A stretch of 7,147 bases of DNA from an uncultured Oscillibacter sp. (lineage in GTDB: Bacteria > Bacillota > Clostridia > Oscillospirales > Oscillospiraceae): the NCBI RefSeq assembly GCF_910587525.1, contig NZ_CAJULS010000119.1, positions 1 to 7,147 of the forward strand, given 5' to 3'. This document shows, piece by piece, positions 1 to 5,825 of this stretch. A model generated the notes under the pieces. The model was given only the letters and a program-made list of their open reading frames with translations, did no database searches and was not told the DNA's origin. Position numbers and translations under genes: made by a program. Position 1 is the stretch's first letter; the number at the start of each line of letters is the position of its first letter.

Positions 1-53
1 CGGGGACACTGCGGGTATGAACCGCATGCTCTAGCCAACTGAGCTATGCCGCC
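1..53 (-). tRNA. tRNA-Met (CAT), elongator type, 3' part cut by window edge
   Basis: Read on the minus strand from position 53, the sequence folds as a tRNA. It has a 7-nt acceptor 5' strand GGCGGCA, a D stem GCTC/GAGC around loop AGTTGGCTA, and an anticodon stem TGCGG/CCGCA around loop TTCATAC with anticodon CAT. A GTGTC variable loop and the first bases of the T arm follow before the edge. The anticodon stem lacks the three G:C pairs of an initiator tRNA, which favours elongator Met. A tRNA-Ile2 whose CAT is modified to read AUA cannot be fully excluded without the missing T arm. Its promoter lies just upstream, so this is the first gene of its transcript; more tRNAs may follow to the left. 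Confidence 0.93.
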
Positions 54-80
54 ATATCTCGCCCGCAACGGGCAGAAATT

Positions 81-110
81 ACTATACCAGAAGAGGTGGG
101 TTTTTGTCAA
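81..110 (-). promoter_or_regulatory. Sigma-A promoter of the tRNA-Met transcript
   Basis: On the minus strand there is a perfect -35 TTGACA (110-105) and a -10 TATAGT (86-81) separated by 18 bp. Transcription would start near 74, about 20 nt before the mature tRNA 5' end at 53. The near-consensus hexamers suit a strongly expressed stable RNA. Confidence 0.8.
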
Positions 111-118
111 GTCTTCCC

Positions 119-139
119 GGAAAAAAAATCAAAATTTTT
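119..139 (-). promoter_or_regulatory. A/T-rich UP-like element behind the tRNA promoter
   Basis: A run of eight A, a short break, then A4 followed by T6 lies at about -45 to -65 relative to the inferred tRNA start site. It stands out sharply in this GC-rich window. UP elements that bind the RNA polymerase alpha C-terminal domain occupy this position at stable-RNA promoters. The role is inferred from position and composition only. Confidence 0.45.
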
Positions 140-189
140 TCTCGTGTCCGTCAGCAGAGGAAAACAGGCGGCGGACCCGAACCGCCCGC

Positions 190-219
190 TTGACTTCACC
201 GTTCCGCCCGGGGTATAGT
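190..219 (+). promoter_or_regulatory. Sigma-A promoter of the aldose epimerase family gene
   Basis: The -35 is TTGACT (190-195) and the -10 is TATAGT (214-219), with an 18-bp spacer. The predicted start near 226 leaves a leader of about 25 nt that carries AGGAGG at 238-243. It is divergent from the tRNA promoter and has the same -10 hexamer and spacing. Confidence 0.7.
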
Positions 220-250
220 ATAGTCAACATATGCTGCAGGAGGCGATTTT

Positions 251-1120
251 ATGCGCTTTGCGCTTTCACACGGTCCTTTGGAGGCCGCAGTCCAGACCCG
301 CGGCGGCGAGCTGGTCTCTCTGCGCCGCGGCGGCACAGAGTACATCTGGAGCGGAGACCCGGCGTTCTGGTCCGGGCAGAACCCCATTCTCTTCCCCATC
401 GTAGGCACTTTGAAAAACGGACAGGTGGATATTGACGGGCAGATCTGCCACATGTCCCGCCACGGCTTTGCCCGGAATCTGGACTTCACCCCGGCAGAAC
501 AGGGTGACGGCTTTATCACGCTGGAGCTGCGGGATAGCAGCGAGACGCTGACGCACTATCCCTTCCCCTTCTCTCTGCGGGTGCGGCACCAGCTGCTGGA
601 GAACGGCTTCTCCACCGCCTTTACTGTGGAGAACACCGGCGGCAGCCCTCTCCCGTTCTGCATCGGCGCCCACACCGCCTTCCGCTGTCCCCTTCTGGAC
701 GGAGAGCGGTTCGAGGACTATCAGCTGACCTTCGACCGGCCCGAGGACGCCTCCACTCTGCTGCTGACTCCGGAGGGGCTGATCCGCGGCGGGGCGGCGG
801 AGCCCATGCTGTCCGGCGGCGTCCTTCCCCTGAACTATGAGACCTTCCGGCGGCTGGACACCGTCATATTCCGGCAGCTCCAATCCGGCGCCGTCTCCCT
901 GGCCCACCGGGAGACCGGCCGGGGCGTAAAACTGGACTTCTCCCAGTTCCCCATGGCGGCCTTCTGGACCAAGCCCGGCGCCCCCTTCCTCTGTCTGGAG
1001 CCCTGGCAGGGCTGCGCCGCCTTTGACAACGAAACCGGCCGTTTTCAGGACAAGCCCTTTGCCGTCACCCTGGCCCCGGGGGAGATGCGGACACTGGCCT
1101 ACACCGTCACCCTGCTCTAA
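251..1120 (+). CDS. Aldose 1-epimerase family protein, LacX-like
   Basis: This is a 289-aa cytosolic protein of the galactose mutarotase-like beta-sandwich superfamily. Members interconvert alpha and beta anomers of aldoses or related sugars; for the LacX-like branch the true substrate is usually unknown. Family marks are visible: an N-terminal GGEL strand (18-21), NPILFP (44-49), the RHGFAR segment (70-75) just after H67, GAH (139-141) with the His expected at the active site, and CLEPWQG (248-254), whose E250 fits the catalytic base. Length is normal for the family. The ATG start is supported by AGGAGG 7 nt upstream and by a good promoter at 190-219. It seems to be a single-gene transcript. 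Its stop TAA overlaps the stop of the convergent MATE gene and no terminator lies between them. The family call is firm; the sugar is not known. Confidence 0.88.
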   Translation: MRFALSHGPLEAAVQTRGGELVSLRRGGTEYIWSGDPAFWSGQNPILFPIVGTLKNGQVDIDGQICHMSRHGFARNLDFTPAEQGDGFITLELRDSSETLTHYPFPFSLRVRHQLLENGFSTAFTVENTGGSPLPFCIGAHTAFRCPLLDGERFEDYQLTFDRPEDASTLLLTPEGLIRGGAAEPMLSGGVLPLNYETFRRLDTVIFRQLQSGAVSLAHRETGRGVKLDFSQFPMAAFWTKPGAPFLCLEPWQGCAAFDNETGRFQDKPFAVTLAPGEMRTLAYTVTLL

Positions 1121-2415
1121 CCGGCCCGAAAGCAGACAGCGGCGCAGCCCACCGTGATCACCAGACACCCCAGCTCCGACACCAGCGTGGAAAACCAGAT
1201 CCCTCGGTCCCCGAAGAGGACGGGCAGCGTCATCAGACTGACGGCCAGCAGCACCAGGCTCCGGCTGAGGGAGATGGTAAACGCCGGGACGGGCCGCTCC
1301 ACGGCGGTAAAGAAGGCGGCGAAAACCACGTTGAACCCCACTGCCAGAAAGGACCATGCGTACATCCGCAGGGCGGAGACGGAGTAGTCAAAGATGGCGC
1401 TGCTTTGCTCCAGGAACGCCCCCACGATCAGTGGCGCCCCCAGCTCCCCCAGGGCAAAGGACAGCCCCGCAAACACCGCCGCGGCGGCCAGGCCATACCG
1501 CAAAAGCCGGCGGCAGTCCCGCCGCCGCCCCGCCCCCAGGGCGTAGCTCACCAGGGGCTGCATTCCCTGGGCGGTGCCGGTCATAGTCATCAGCACCAGG
1601 GTGTTCACGTAGCTGATGATGGTGTAGGCCGGCAGGGCCTGTTCCCCGATGAAGCGCAGGATGGTGTGGTTGAAGAGGAAGATCACCAGGCCGTTGGACA
1701 GCTCATTGAGCCCCTCGGAGAGGCCCAGGGGGAGGATGCGGCGGTAGGCTCTCAGGTTCCAGCGGAACCGGCCCAGCCGCAGCCGCTCCCGGTGGGTGAG
1801 GAAGTAGGCCAGAAACACCGCGGCGGAGGTCACCTGGGCCAGGCCCGTGGCCAGGGCCGCCCCCCACACGCCCCAGCCCAGGCCCATGACGAACAGGGCG
1901 TCCAGAGCCACGTTCATCACCGCGCAGGACGCCACGCCGATGGTACTGACCTGGGGCGCGCCGTTGGCCTTCACCTGGACCTCCAGGTTGTAGGACACGG
2001 TGAAGAACACGGCAAACACGGCGATGGTGCCCACGTACTCCTTCACATAGGACAATGTGTCCGGCGTGGCCCCCAGAAACAGCGCCGCCCTCTCCAGATT
2101 CAGCAGCACCAGGAGCGTCAGGACCAGGCTCACGCACACTGTCACCGCCAGATTCTGGCTGAAATAATTCCGGGCCTCCTCCATCTCCCCCCGGCCCAGG
2201 GCCACGGAGATCACCGTGGATGTGCCCGTGGCCAGCAGGATGCCCACCATGAAGACCAGCGACGTAAAGGGGGCGGACAGGTTCACCGCCGACATGGCGG
2301 TCTCCCCCACTCCCCGGGCCACAAACACGCCGTCCACCATGGTGTACAGGGAAAAGGCCCACATGGACGCAATGGACGGCACAACAAACTTCAAAAACTT
2401 CTTCCGCAATTCCAA
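1117..2415 (-). CDS. MATE family multidrug/cation efflux transporter (MepA-like branch)
   Basis: This 432-aa inner-membrane protein has about 12 hydrophobic segments in two similar halves. MATE proteins export cationic drugs and dyes in exchange for H+ or Na+. Signature features are P13 and VDG (27-29) in the first helix followed by FVARGVG (31-37), then the second helix with GTSTVIS (64-70) and LGRGE (73-77). The second half repeats the fold, with PLGLSEG and QGMQPLVSY motifs. Start choice: a TTG at 2415 is preferred, because AGGAGG lies 8 nt upstream (2429-2424) and the next in-frame Met, residue 18, would cut into helix 1. The gene is divergent from a MerR-type activator with a BmrR-like effector domain and has a 19-bp-spaced promoter, so drug-induced expression is likely. 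The 3' end overlaps the convergent gene by 4 nt. The substrate cannot be read from the sequence. Confidence 0.92.
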   Translation of the reverse strand: MELRKKFLKFVVPSIASMWAFSLYTMVDGVFVARGVGETAMSAVNLSAPFTSLVFMVGILLATGTSTVISVALGRGEMEEARNYFSQNLAVTVCVSLVLTLLVLLNLERAALFLGATPDTLSYVKEYVGTIAVFAVFFTVSYNLEVQVKANGAPQVSTIGVASCAVMNVALDALFVMGLGWGVWGAALATGLAQVTSAAVFLAYFLTHRERLRLGRFRWNLRAYRRILPLGLSEGLNELSNGLVIFLFNHTILRFIGEQALPAYTIISYVNTLVLMTMTGTAQGMQPLVSYALGAGRRRDCRRLLRYGLAAAAVFAGLSFALGELGAPLIVGAFLEQSSAIFDYSVSALRMYAWSFLAVGFNVVFAAFFTAVERPVPAFTISLSRSLVLLAVSLMTLPVLFGDRGIWFSTLVSELGCLVITVGCAAVCFRAG

Positions 2416-2423
2416 CTGAACAA

Positions 2424-2429
2424 CCTCCT
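2424..2429 (-). promoter_or_regulatory. Ribosome binding site that fixes the TTG start of the MATE gene
   Basis: AGGAGG on the minus strand, followed by TTGTTCAG and then the TTG start at 2415-2413. No ATG with a comparable site is present nearby. Confidence 0.8.
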
Positions 2430-2437
2430 ATGCGTAC

Positions 2438-2468
2438 ATGATAAACCCTCGTATTATCCGAAAGTCAA
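2438..2468 (-). promoter_or_regulatory. MerR-type 19-bp-spacer promoter/operator for the MATE gene
   Basis: On the minus strand, -35 TTGACT (2468-2463) and -10 TATCAT (2443-2438) are 19 bp apart. MerR-family activators act on promoters with 19-20 bp spacers by underwinding the DNA. The spacer holds an imperfect dyad, ACCCTCGTA (2445-2453) against TCCGAAAGT (2457-2465), with 6 of 9 positions complementary; its centre is about 2 bp from the spacer centre. Transcription would start near 2431, giving a very short leader that just includes the ribosome binding site. On the plus strand TATTAT (2452-2457) could be the -10 of the regulator's own promoter, but no good -35 is seen, so autoregulation from this site is only possible. 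Confidence 0.6.
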
Positions 2469-2473
2469 CCCCC

Positions 2474-2482
2474 AGGAGGAGG
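2474..2482 (+). promoter_or_regulatory. Ribosome binding site that fixes the MerR gene start
   Basis: AGGAGGAGG lies 3-6 nt before the ATG at 2486. It supports this start over an in-frame ATG at 2438 that has no such site. Confidence 0.8.
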
Positions 2483-2485
2483 AAA

Positions 2486-3289
2486 ATGAAAGACCTCTAC
2501 AAAATCCACGAGATCGCCCGGCTGTTTCATCTCCACCCGGACACCCTGCGCTACTATGAGGAGAAGGGACTGCTCCACCCGGTCCGGGGAGAGAGCAATT
2601 ACCGCATGTACACCATCCAGGACATCTGCACTCTGAACGTCATCCGCTCCCTGCGGGAGCTGAGTCTCCCCACGGAGGAGATCCGGGCCTACCTGGAGCG
2701 CCGCAGCGTGGCGGAGACCCTGAACTTTCTGGACCGCCAGGAGGCGCTGCTGGAGGAGAAGCTGGCGGCGCTCCGGGCCGCCGGGCAGGAGGCCCGGCAG
2801 CGCCGGGCGCGGCTGGAGCGCTACCGGACCGTACCGGAGGGTCAGGTCCGTCTCACAGAGGAACCGGCCCGGCCCTATGTGTTTTTGCAGGAAAACGTGA
2901 TATTGGAAAAGGAGATCGACTTCTTGCTGAAAAAGCTGGAGGGGCAGCATCAGGACTACATCAAGGTCATCGGCTCCCAGACCATGGGGGCCATTCTGGA
3001 CGGCGGGAGCCTGAGGCGGGGAATCTGGAACCACTTCTCCTGTGTGTTCTTCCTCACGCCCTCCGGCGGCCCGCAGGACGCCCTGCTCCCGCCGGGGCGG
3101 TACGCCGGCCTCTTCTACCGGGGCGGCTACGACCATCTGAACCAGCACCTGGAGACACTGTTCCGGGGCGTCCGGGACCTGGGGCTCATTCCCGCCGCGC
3201 CGCCGCTGGAGCTGTACCGCATCGACGTCCATGACACCCGCCATGAATCGGAGTACGTCACGGAATTACAGGTGCTGGTAAATGACTGA
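2486..3289 (+). CDS. MerR family transcriptional activator with GyrI-like effector domain (BmrR/TipA-like)
   Basis: This is a 267-aa cytosolic, presumably dimeric, ligand-responsive activator. Residues 5-71 form the winged-helix DNA-binding domain, with LRYYEEKGLL (21-30) and the wing NYRMY (38-42). Residues about 75-120 are a charged dimerisation helix rich in E, R and L. The rest is a GyrI-like/BmrR-type drug-binding domain, recognisable by LPPGRYAGLFYRGGYDHL, then ELYRIDVHDT and the closing SEYVTELQV strand. BmrR relatives bind bulky cationic compounds in this domain and switch on a linked exporter. Here the linked gene is the divergent MATE transporter, so it is the likely target. The start at 2486 is chosen because the extra 16 residues from an ATG at 2438 are basic and unlike the family, and would overlap the promoter; AGGAGGAGG precedes 2486. 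The inducer is unknown. Confidence 0.92.
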   Translation: MKDLYKIHEIARLFHLHPDTLRYYEEKGLLHPVRGESNYRMYTIQDICTLNVIRSLRELSLPTEEIRAYLERRSVAETLNFLDRQEALLEEKLAALRAAGQEARQRRARLERYRTVPEGQVRLTEEPARPYVFLQENVILEKEIDFLLKKLEGQHQDYIKVIGSQTMGAILDGGSLRRGIWNHFSCVFFLTPSGGPQDALLPPGRYAGLFYRGGYDHLNQHLETLFRGVRDLGLIPAAPPLELYRIDVHDTRHESEYVTELQVLVND

Positions 3290-3291
3290 CC

Positions 3292-3363
3292 GGTCCCGCC
3301 ATAGTGGCCGCAGGCGAAACTGAAAACCGGCGGGCCAAAGGCCCCGCCGGAAGGGCCGGGACC
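3292..3363 (+). other. Structured intergenic element between the MerR gene and the D-aminoacylase gene
   Basis: An outer 7-bp stem GGTCCCG (3292-3298)/CGGGACC (3357-3363) encloses a strong inner hairpin. The inner stem pairs CCGGCGGGCC (3327-3336) with GGCCCCGCCGG (3340-3350) around loop AAA, with one bulged C. It starts 3 nt after the MerR stop. No T-tract follows, so it is not a standard intrinsic terminator. It could be a weak terminator or mRNA-end stabiliser of the MerR transcript, or a leader structure of the next operon. No known riboswitch class was recognised. No convincing promoter for the downstream operon is seen in the rest of this gap. Confidence 0.45.
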
Positions 3364-3407
3364 TTGCGTACCGCCATATCATACCGAAAACAGCCGGGAG
3401 ATGTACT

Positions 3408-4982
3408 ATGTTCGACTACCTGATTCAAAACATCCGCATTCTGGACGGCTCCGGCGCTCCGGCGGTCTCCGGCGACGCCGCCCTCTCCGGCGGGATCATC
3501 GCCGGCGTGGGGCGGCTCAGCGGCGCGGAGGCCGCCCATGTCATCGATGGCCGGGGCCGCTTTCTGACGCCGGGCTTCATCGACATCCACCGCCACGCCG
3601 ACGCCGCTTTGTTCCGCCCCGGCTTCGGCAAAGCGGAGCTGGCCCAGGGACTGACCACCATCATCAACGGCAACTGCGGCTTGTCCCTGTCCCCGGTGTC
3701 CGGCCCCCATCGGGAGGCGGTGCTGGATTACCTGGCTCCTATTGTGGGCCGGACGGAGGAGGACTTTCCCCGGCTGGCGGACTACCGCCGCCGGACCAAT
3801 GAGGCGCCCCTGCCCCTGAACACCGGGATGCTGGCAGGCATGGGCACCCTCCGCGCCTGCGCGGCGGGCTTCCGGGACGGAGCGCTGACGGACGGGGAGT
3901 ACCGCCTGATCCACGCCGCCCTGGAGGAGGCCCTCTCCGACGGAGCCCTGGGCGTCTCTCTGGGCCTGGGGTACGCCCCGGAGTGCTTTTACACTACGGA
4001 GCAGCTGATCCGGGCCCTGGCCCCTCTGCGCCGCTCCGGCCGGGTCATCACCGTCCATATGCGCCAGGAGGGGGACGGCGTCGTGGAGGCCCTGGCGGAG
4101 ATGCTGGCCGTGGCCCGGGCATTGGAGACGCCGGTGGAGATCAGCCACCTGAAAGCCATCGGCCGCCGGAACTGGCGGAAGGCCGTGCCCCGGATGCTGG
4201 AGATGATCGCCTCCGCCAGGGCGGAGGGCCTGGACGTGGCCTGCGACGCCTACCCCTACCCGGCCGGGTCCACCCAGCTGATTCACGTTCTGCCGCCGGA
4301 GTTTCAGGCCGGAGGCGTGGAGGCCCTCACCGCCGCTCTCCTAGATCCCGAGAGCCGCCGCCGGATGCGCCGGCGGATGGAGGAGGGCACAGACTTTGAA
4401 AACATCGTGTCCCTGGTGGGCTTTGAGAACATCCACGCCGCCTCCCTCCGCCTACCGGAGCACCGGGAATGGGAGGGCCGGACCCTGGCGGACATCGCCA
4501 AGCGCCAGGACAAGGACCCCTACGACGCCCTGTTCGACCTGCTGGCGGCGGAGCGGTGCGGCGTGTCCATGATCGACTTCATCGCCCATCAGGCGGATGT
4601 GGAGGACATCCTCCGCGCCCCCTTCTCCGGCGTGATCTCCGACGCCACCTACCCGGAGGGACTGCCCCACCCCAGGGTCTACGGGGCCTTCCCCCGGCTG
4701 CTGGAGACCTATGTGCGGCACCGGGGCGTGCTGACGCTGGAGGAGGCGGTCCGCAAGCTCACCCGCCAGCCGGCGGACCGCTTCGGCCTCACCCAAAAGG
4801 GCCGGATCGCGCCGGGAGCGGACGCAGACCTGTGCCTCTTCGATCTGGAGAATATCCACGAAACCGCCGCTTGGCAGCGCCCGGAGCAGCTGGCGGAGGG
4901 CATGGACTGGGTGTTTGTGAACGGCTTCCCCGCCATTCAGGAGGGACAGTTCACCGGACTGAGAGCCGGGCGGCACCTGTGA
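3408..4982 (+). CDS. N-acyl-D-amino-acid deacylase (D-aminoacylase) family amidohydrolase
   Basis: This 524-aa amidohydrolase-superfamily enzyme is predicted to cleave N-acyl-D-amino acids to a D-amino acid and a carboxylate in the cytosol. The order fits the family. A small N-terminal beta domain (about 1-54) leads into GFIDIHRHAD, whose H61 and H63 are the HxH metal ligands. NGNCG follows, with C90 at the place of the Cys metal ligand of D-aminoacylases. Then come H217 (TVHMRQEGDG), H247 (EISHLKA), and D412 in ISDATYPEG followed by HPRVYGAFPR. A C-terminal beta segment has GRIAPGADADL (465-475). All expected metal and catalytic residues are present, so it should be active. GGGAG-like GGGAG (3396-3400) lies 7 nt before the ATG. 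CutC follows after 35 nt on the same strand, suggesting one transcript. Acyl group and side-chain preference (neutral, Glu or Asp type) cannot be told. Confidence 0.88.
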   Translation: MFDYLIQNIRILDGSGAPAVSGDAALSGGIIAGVGRLSGAEAAHVIDGRGRFLTPGFIDIHRHADAALFRPGFGKAELAQGLTTIINGNCGLSLSPVSGPHREAVLDYLAPIVGRTEEDFPRLADYRRRTNEAPLPLNTGMLAGMGTLRACAAGFRDGALTDGEYRLIHAALEEALSDGALGVSLGLGYAPECFYTTEQLIRALAPLRRSGRVITVHMRQEGDGVVEALAEMLAVARALETPVEISHLKAIGRRNWRKAVPRMLEMIASARAEGLDVACDAYPYPAGSTQLIHVLPPEFQAGGVEALTAALLDPESRRRMRRRMEEGTDFENIVSLVGFENIHAASLRLPEHREWEGRTLADIAKRQDKDPYDALFDLLAAERCGVSMIDFIAHQADVEDILRAPFSGVISDATYPEGLPHPRVYGAFPRLLETYVRHRGVLTLEEAVRKLTRQPADRFGLTQKGRIAPGADADLCLFDLENIHETAAWQRPEQLAEGMDWVFVNGFPAIQEGQFTGLRAGRHL

Positions 4983-5017
4983 CGCCCGAAAACTGTTTTT
5001 GAGAGGAGCGCTCTATT

Positions 5018-5773
5018 ATGAACCAACCACTGATCGAGGGCTGCGTGGACTCCTACGCCTCCGCCGCGGCGGCGGTCATAGGCGGCGCAGACCGGCTGGA
5101 GCTGTGCGCCAATCTGGCCATCGGCGGCACCACCCCCTCCCCCGCCCTGTTCAAGCAGGTCCAGCGGGACTGCGAAATCAAGATCAACGTCCTCATCCGC
5201 CCCCGCTTCGGCGATTTCCTCTACTCTGAGCCGGAGATGGAGGAGATGTGCACGGAGATTCGGGCCTTTCAGGCCCTGGGGGCCAACGGGGTGGTCATCG
5301 GCTGCCTGACGCCGGAGGGCGGTCTGGATGAGGAGAAAATGCGCCGTCTGATGGACTGCGCCGGGGAGATGGAGGTGACTCTCCACAGGGCTTTCGACAT
5401 GGCCCGGGACCCGCTGGAAACCCTGGAGGCCGCCGTCTCCTTAGGCTGCCGGACCATTCTCACCTCCGGACAGGCCTCCTGCGCCCCGGCGGGGCTGGAG
5501 CTCCTGCGGACTCTTCGCGCCCGGGCGGCGGGGCGGATTGACATCATGGCCGGCTGCGGCGTGAAAAAGGAGAACATCCGCCTCCTCCATGACGGCGCGG
5601 GAATCACCACCTTCCACACCAGCGGCCGCGGAGCGCCCATTGACAGCGGCATGGTCTACCGCAAGGCCGGCGTCTCCATGGGCCTGCCGTCCCTTTCGGA
5701 ATATGAGATCTGGCAGACAGACCCGGAGGAGTTCCGCCTCTGCGCGGAGATTGTCCACGGGCTGGAAAAATAA
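5018..5773 (+). CDS. cutC: CutC family protein (PF03932-type TIM barrel)
   Basis: This 251-aa cytosolic TIM-barrel protein has the full family length. Motifs in order are EGCVDS (7-12), GGADRLELC (22-30), GGTTPS (36-41), NVLIRPRFGDF (57-67), LHRAFD with H123, R124 and D127, LTSGQ, MAGCGV (177-182) and FHTSGRG (199-205). The family was named for copper homeostasis in E. coli, but that role is disputed; the barrel with clustered conserved polar residues looks more like an enzyme of unknown substrate. It is unrelated to choline trimethylamine-lyase, which shares the name CutC. AGGAG (5004-5008) lies 9 nt before the ATG. The gene follows the D-aminoacylase by 35 nt and is closed by the terminator at 5781, so the two are probably co-transcribed. 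No copper-related gene is nearby, which speaks against a simple copper role here. Confidence 0.9.
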   Translation: MNQPLIEGCVDSYASAAAAVIGGADRLELCANLAIGGTTPSPALFKQVQRDCEIKINVLIRPRFGDFLYSEPEMEEMCTEIRAFQALGANGVVIGCLTPEGGLDEEKMRRLMDCAGEMEVTLHRAFDMARDPLETLEAAVSLGCRTILTSGQASCAPAGLELLRTLRARAAGRIDIMAGCGVKKENIRLLHDGAGITTFHTSGRGAPIDSGMVYRKAGVSMGLPSLSEYEIWQTDPEEFRLCAEIVHGLEK

Positions 5774-5780
5774 AACGGCA

Positions 5781-5823
5781 GAGCGCAAAAAGAAGAGGTT
5801 TCCGGCCTCTTCTTTTTGCGCTC
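5781..5823. terminator. Bidirectional intrinsic terminator, perfect 18-bp stem
   Basis: The left arm GAGCGCAAAAAGAAGAGG (5781-5798) is exactly complementary to the right arm (5806-5823) across the 7-nt loop TTTCCGG. The inner GAAGAGG/CCTCTTC hairpin is followed by T5 on both strands, so it can stop transcripts from cutC and from the convergent acyltransferase alike. It starts 8 nt after the cutC stop codon and ends 3 nt from the acyltransferase stop. Confidence 0.92.
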
Positions 5824-5825
5824 TC

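Noticed and set aside
266..1357. Long antisense open frame (363 codons) across the epimerase gene
   Set aside because: The sense frame has clear family motifs, a promoter and a ribosome binding site. The antisense frame has none and is expected by chance in GC-rich DNA. The same applies to the long frames at 1405-2559 (+), 3258-4286 (-) and 5589-6926 (+).
2438..2485. Upstream in-frame ATG giving a 16-residue longer MerR protein
   Set aside because: It has no ribosome binding site, overlaps the inferred exporter promoter, and encodes a basic stretch unlike MerR N-termini; AGGAGGAGG supports 2486.
3296..3378. CCGCCATA direct repeats at 3296-3303 and 3371-3378, as if flanking a small mobile element
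   Set aside because: Eight bases recur easily by chance in this composition, the same string occurs at 49-56, and the inverted stem does not end at the repeats.
4967..5000. Possible terminator between D-aminoacylase and cutC: CGGGCG/CGCCCG stem, then T5
   Set aside because: The stem is only 6 bp with a 10-nt loop and is separated from the T-run (4996-5000) by 7 nt. At most it would be a weak attenuator; co-transcription remains more likely.
5018..5773. Reading cutC as choline trimethylamine-lyase or as a proven copper protein
   Set aside because: The sequence is the 250-aa TIM-barrel PF03932-type family, not the large glycyl-radical lyase. Copper binding is not shown by this sequence or by its neighbours.
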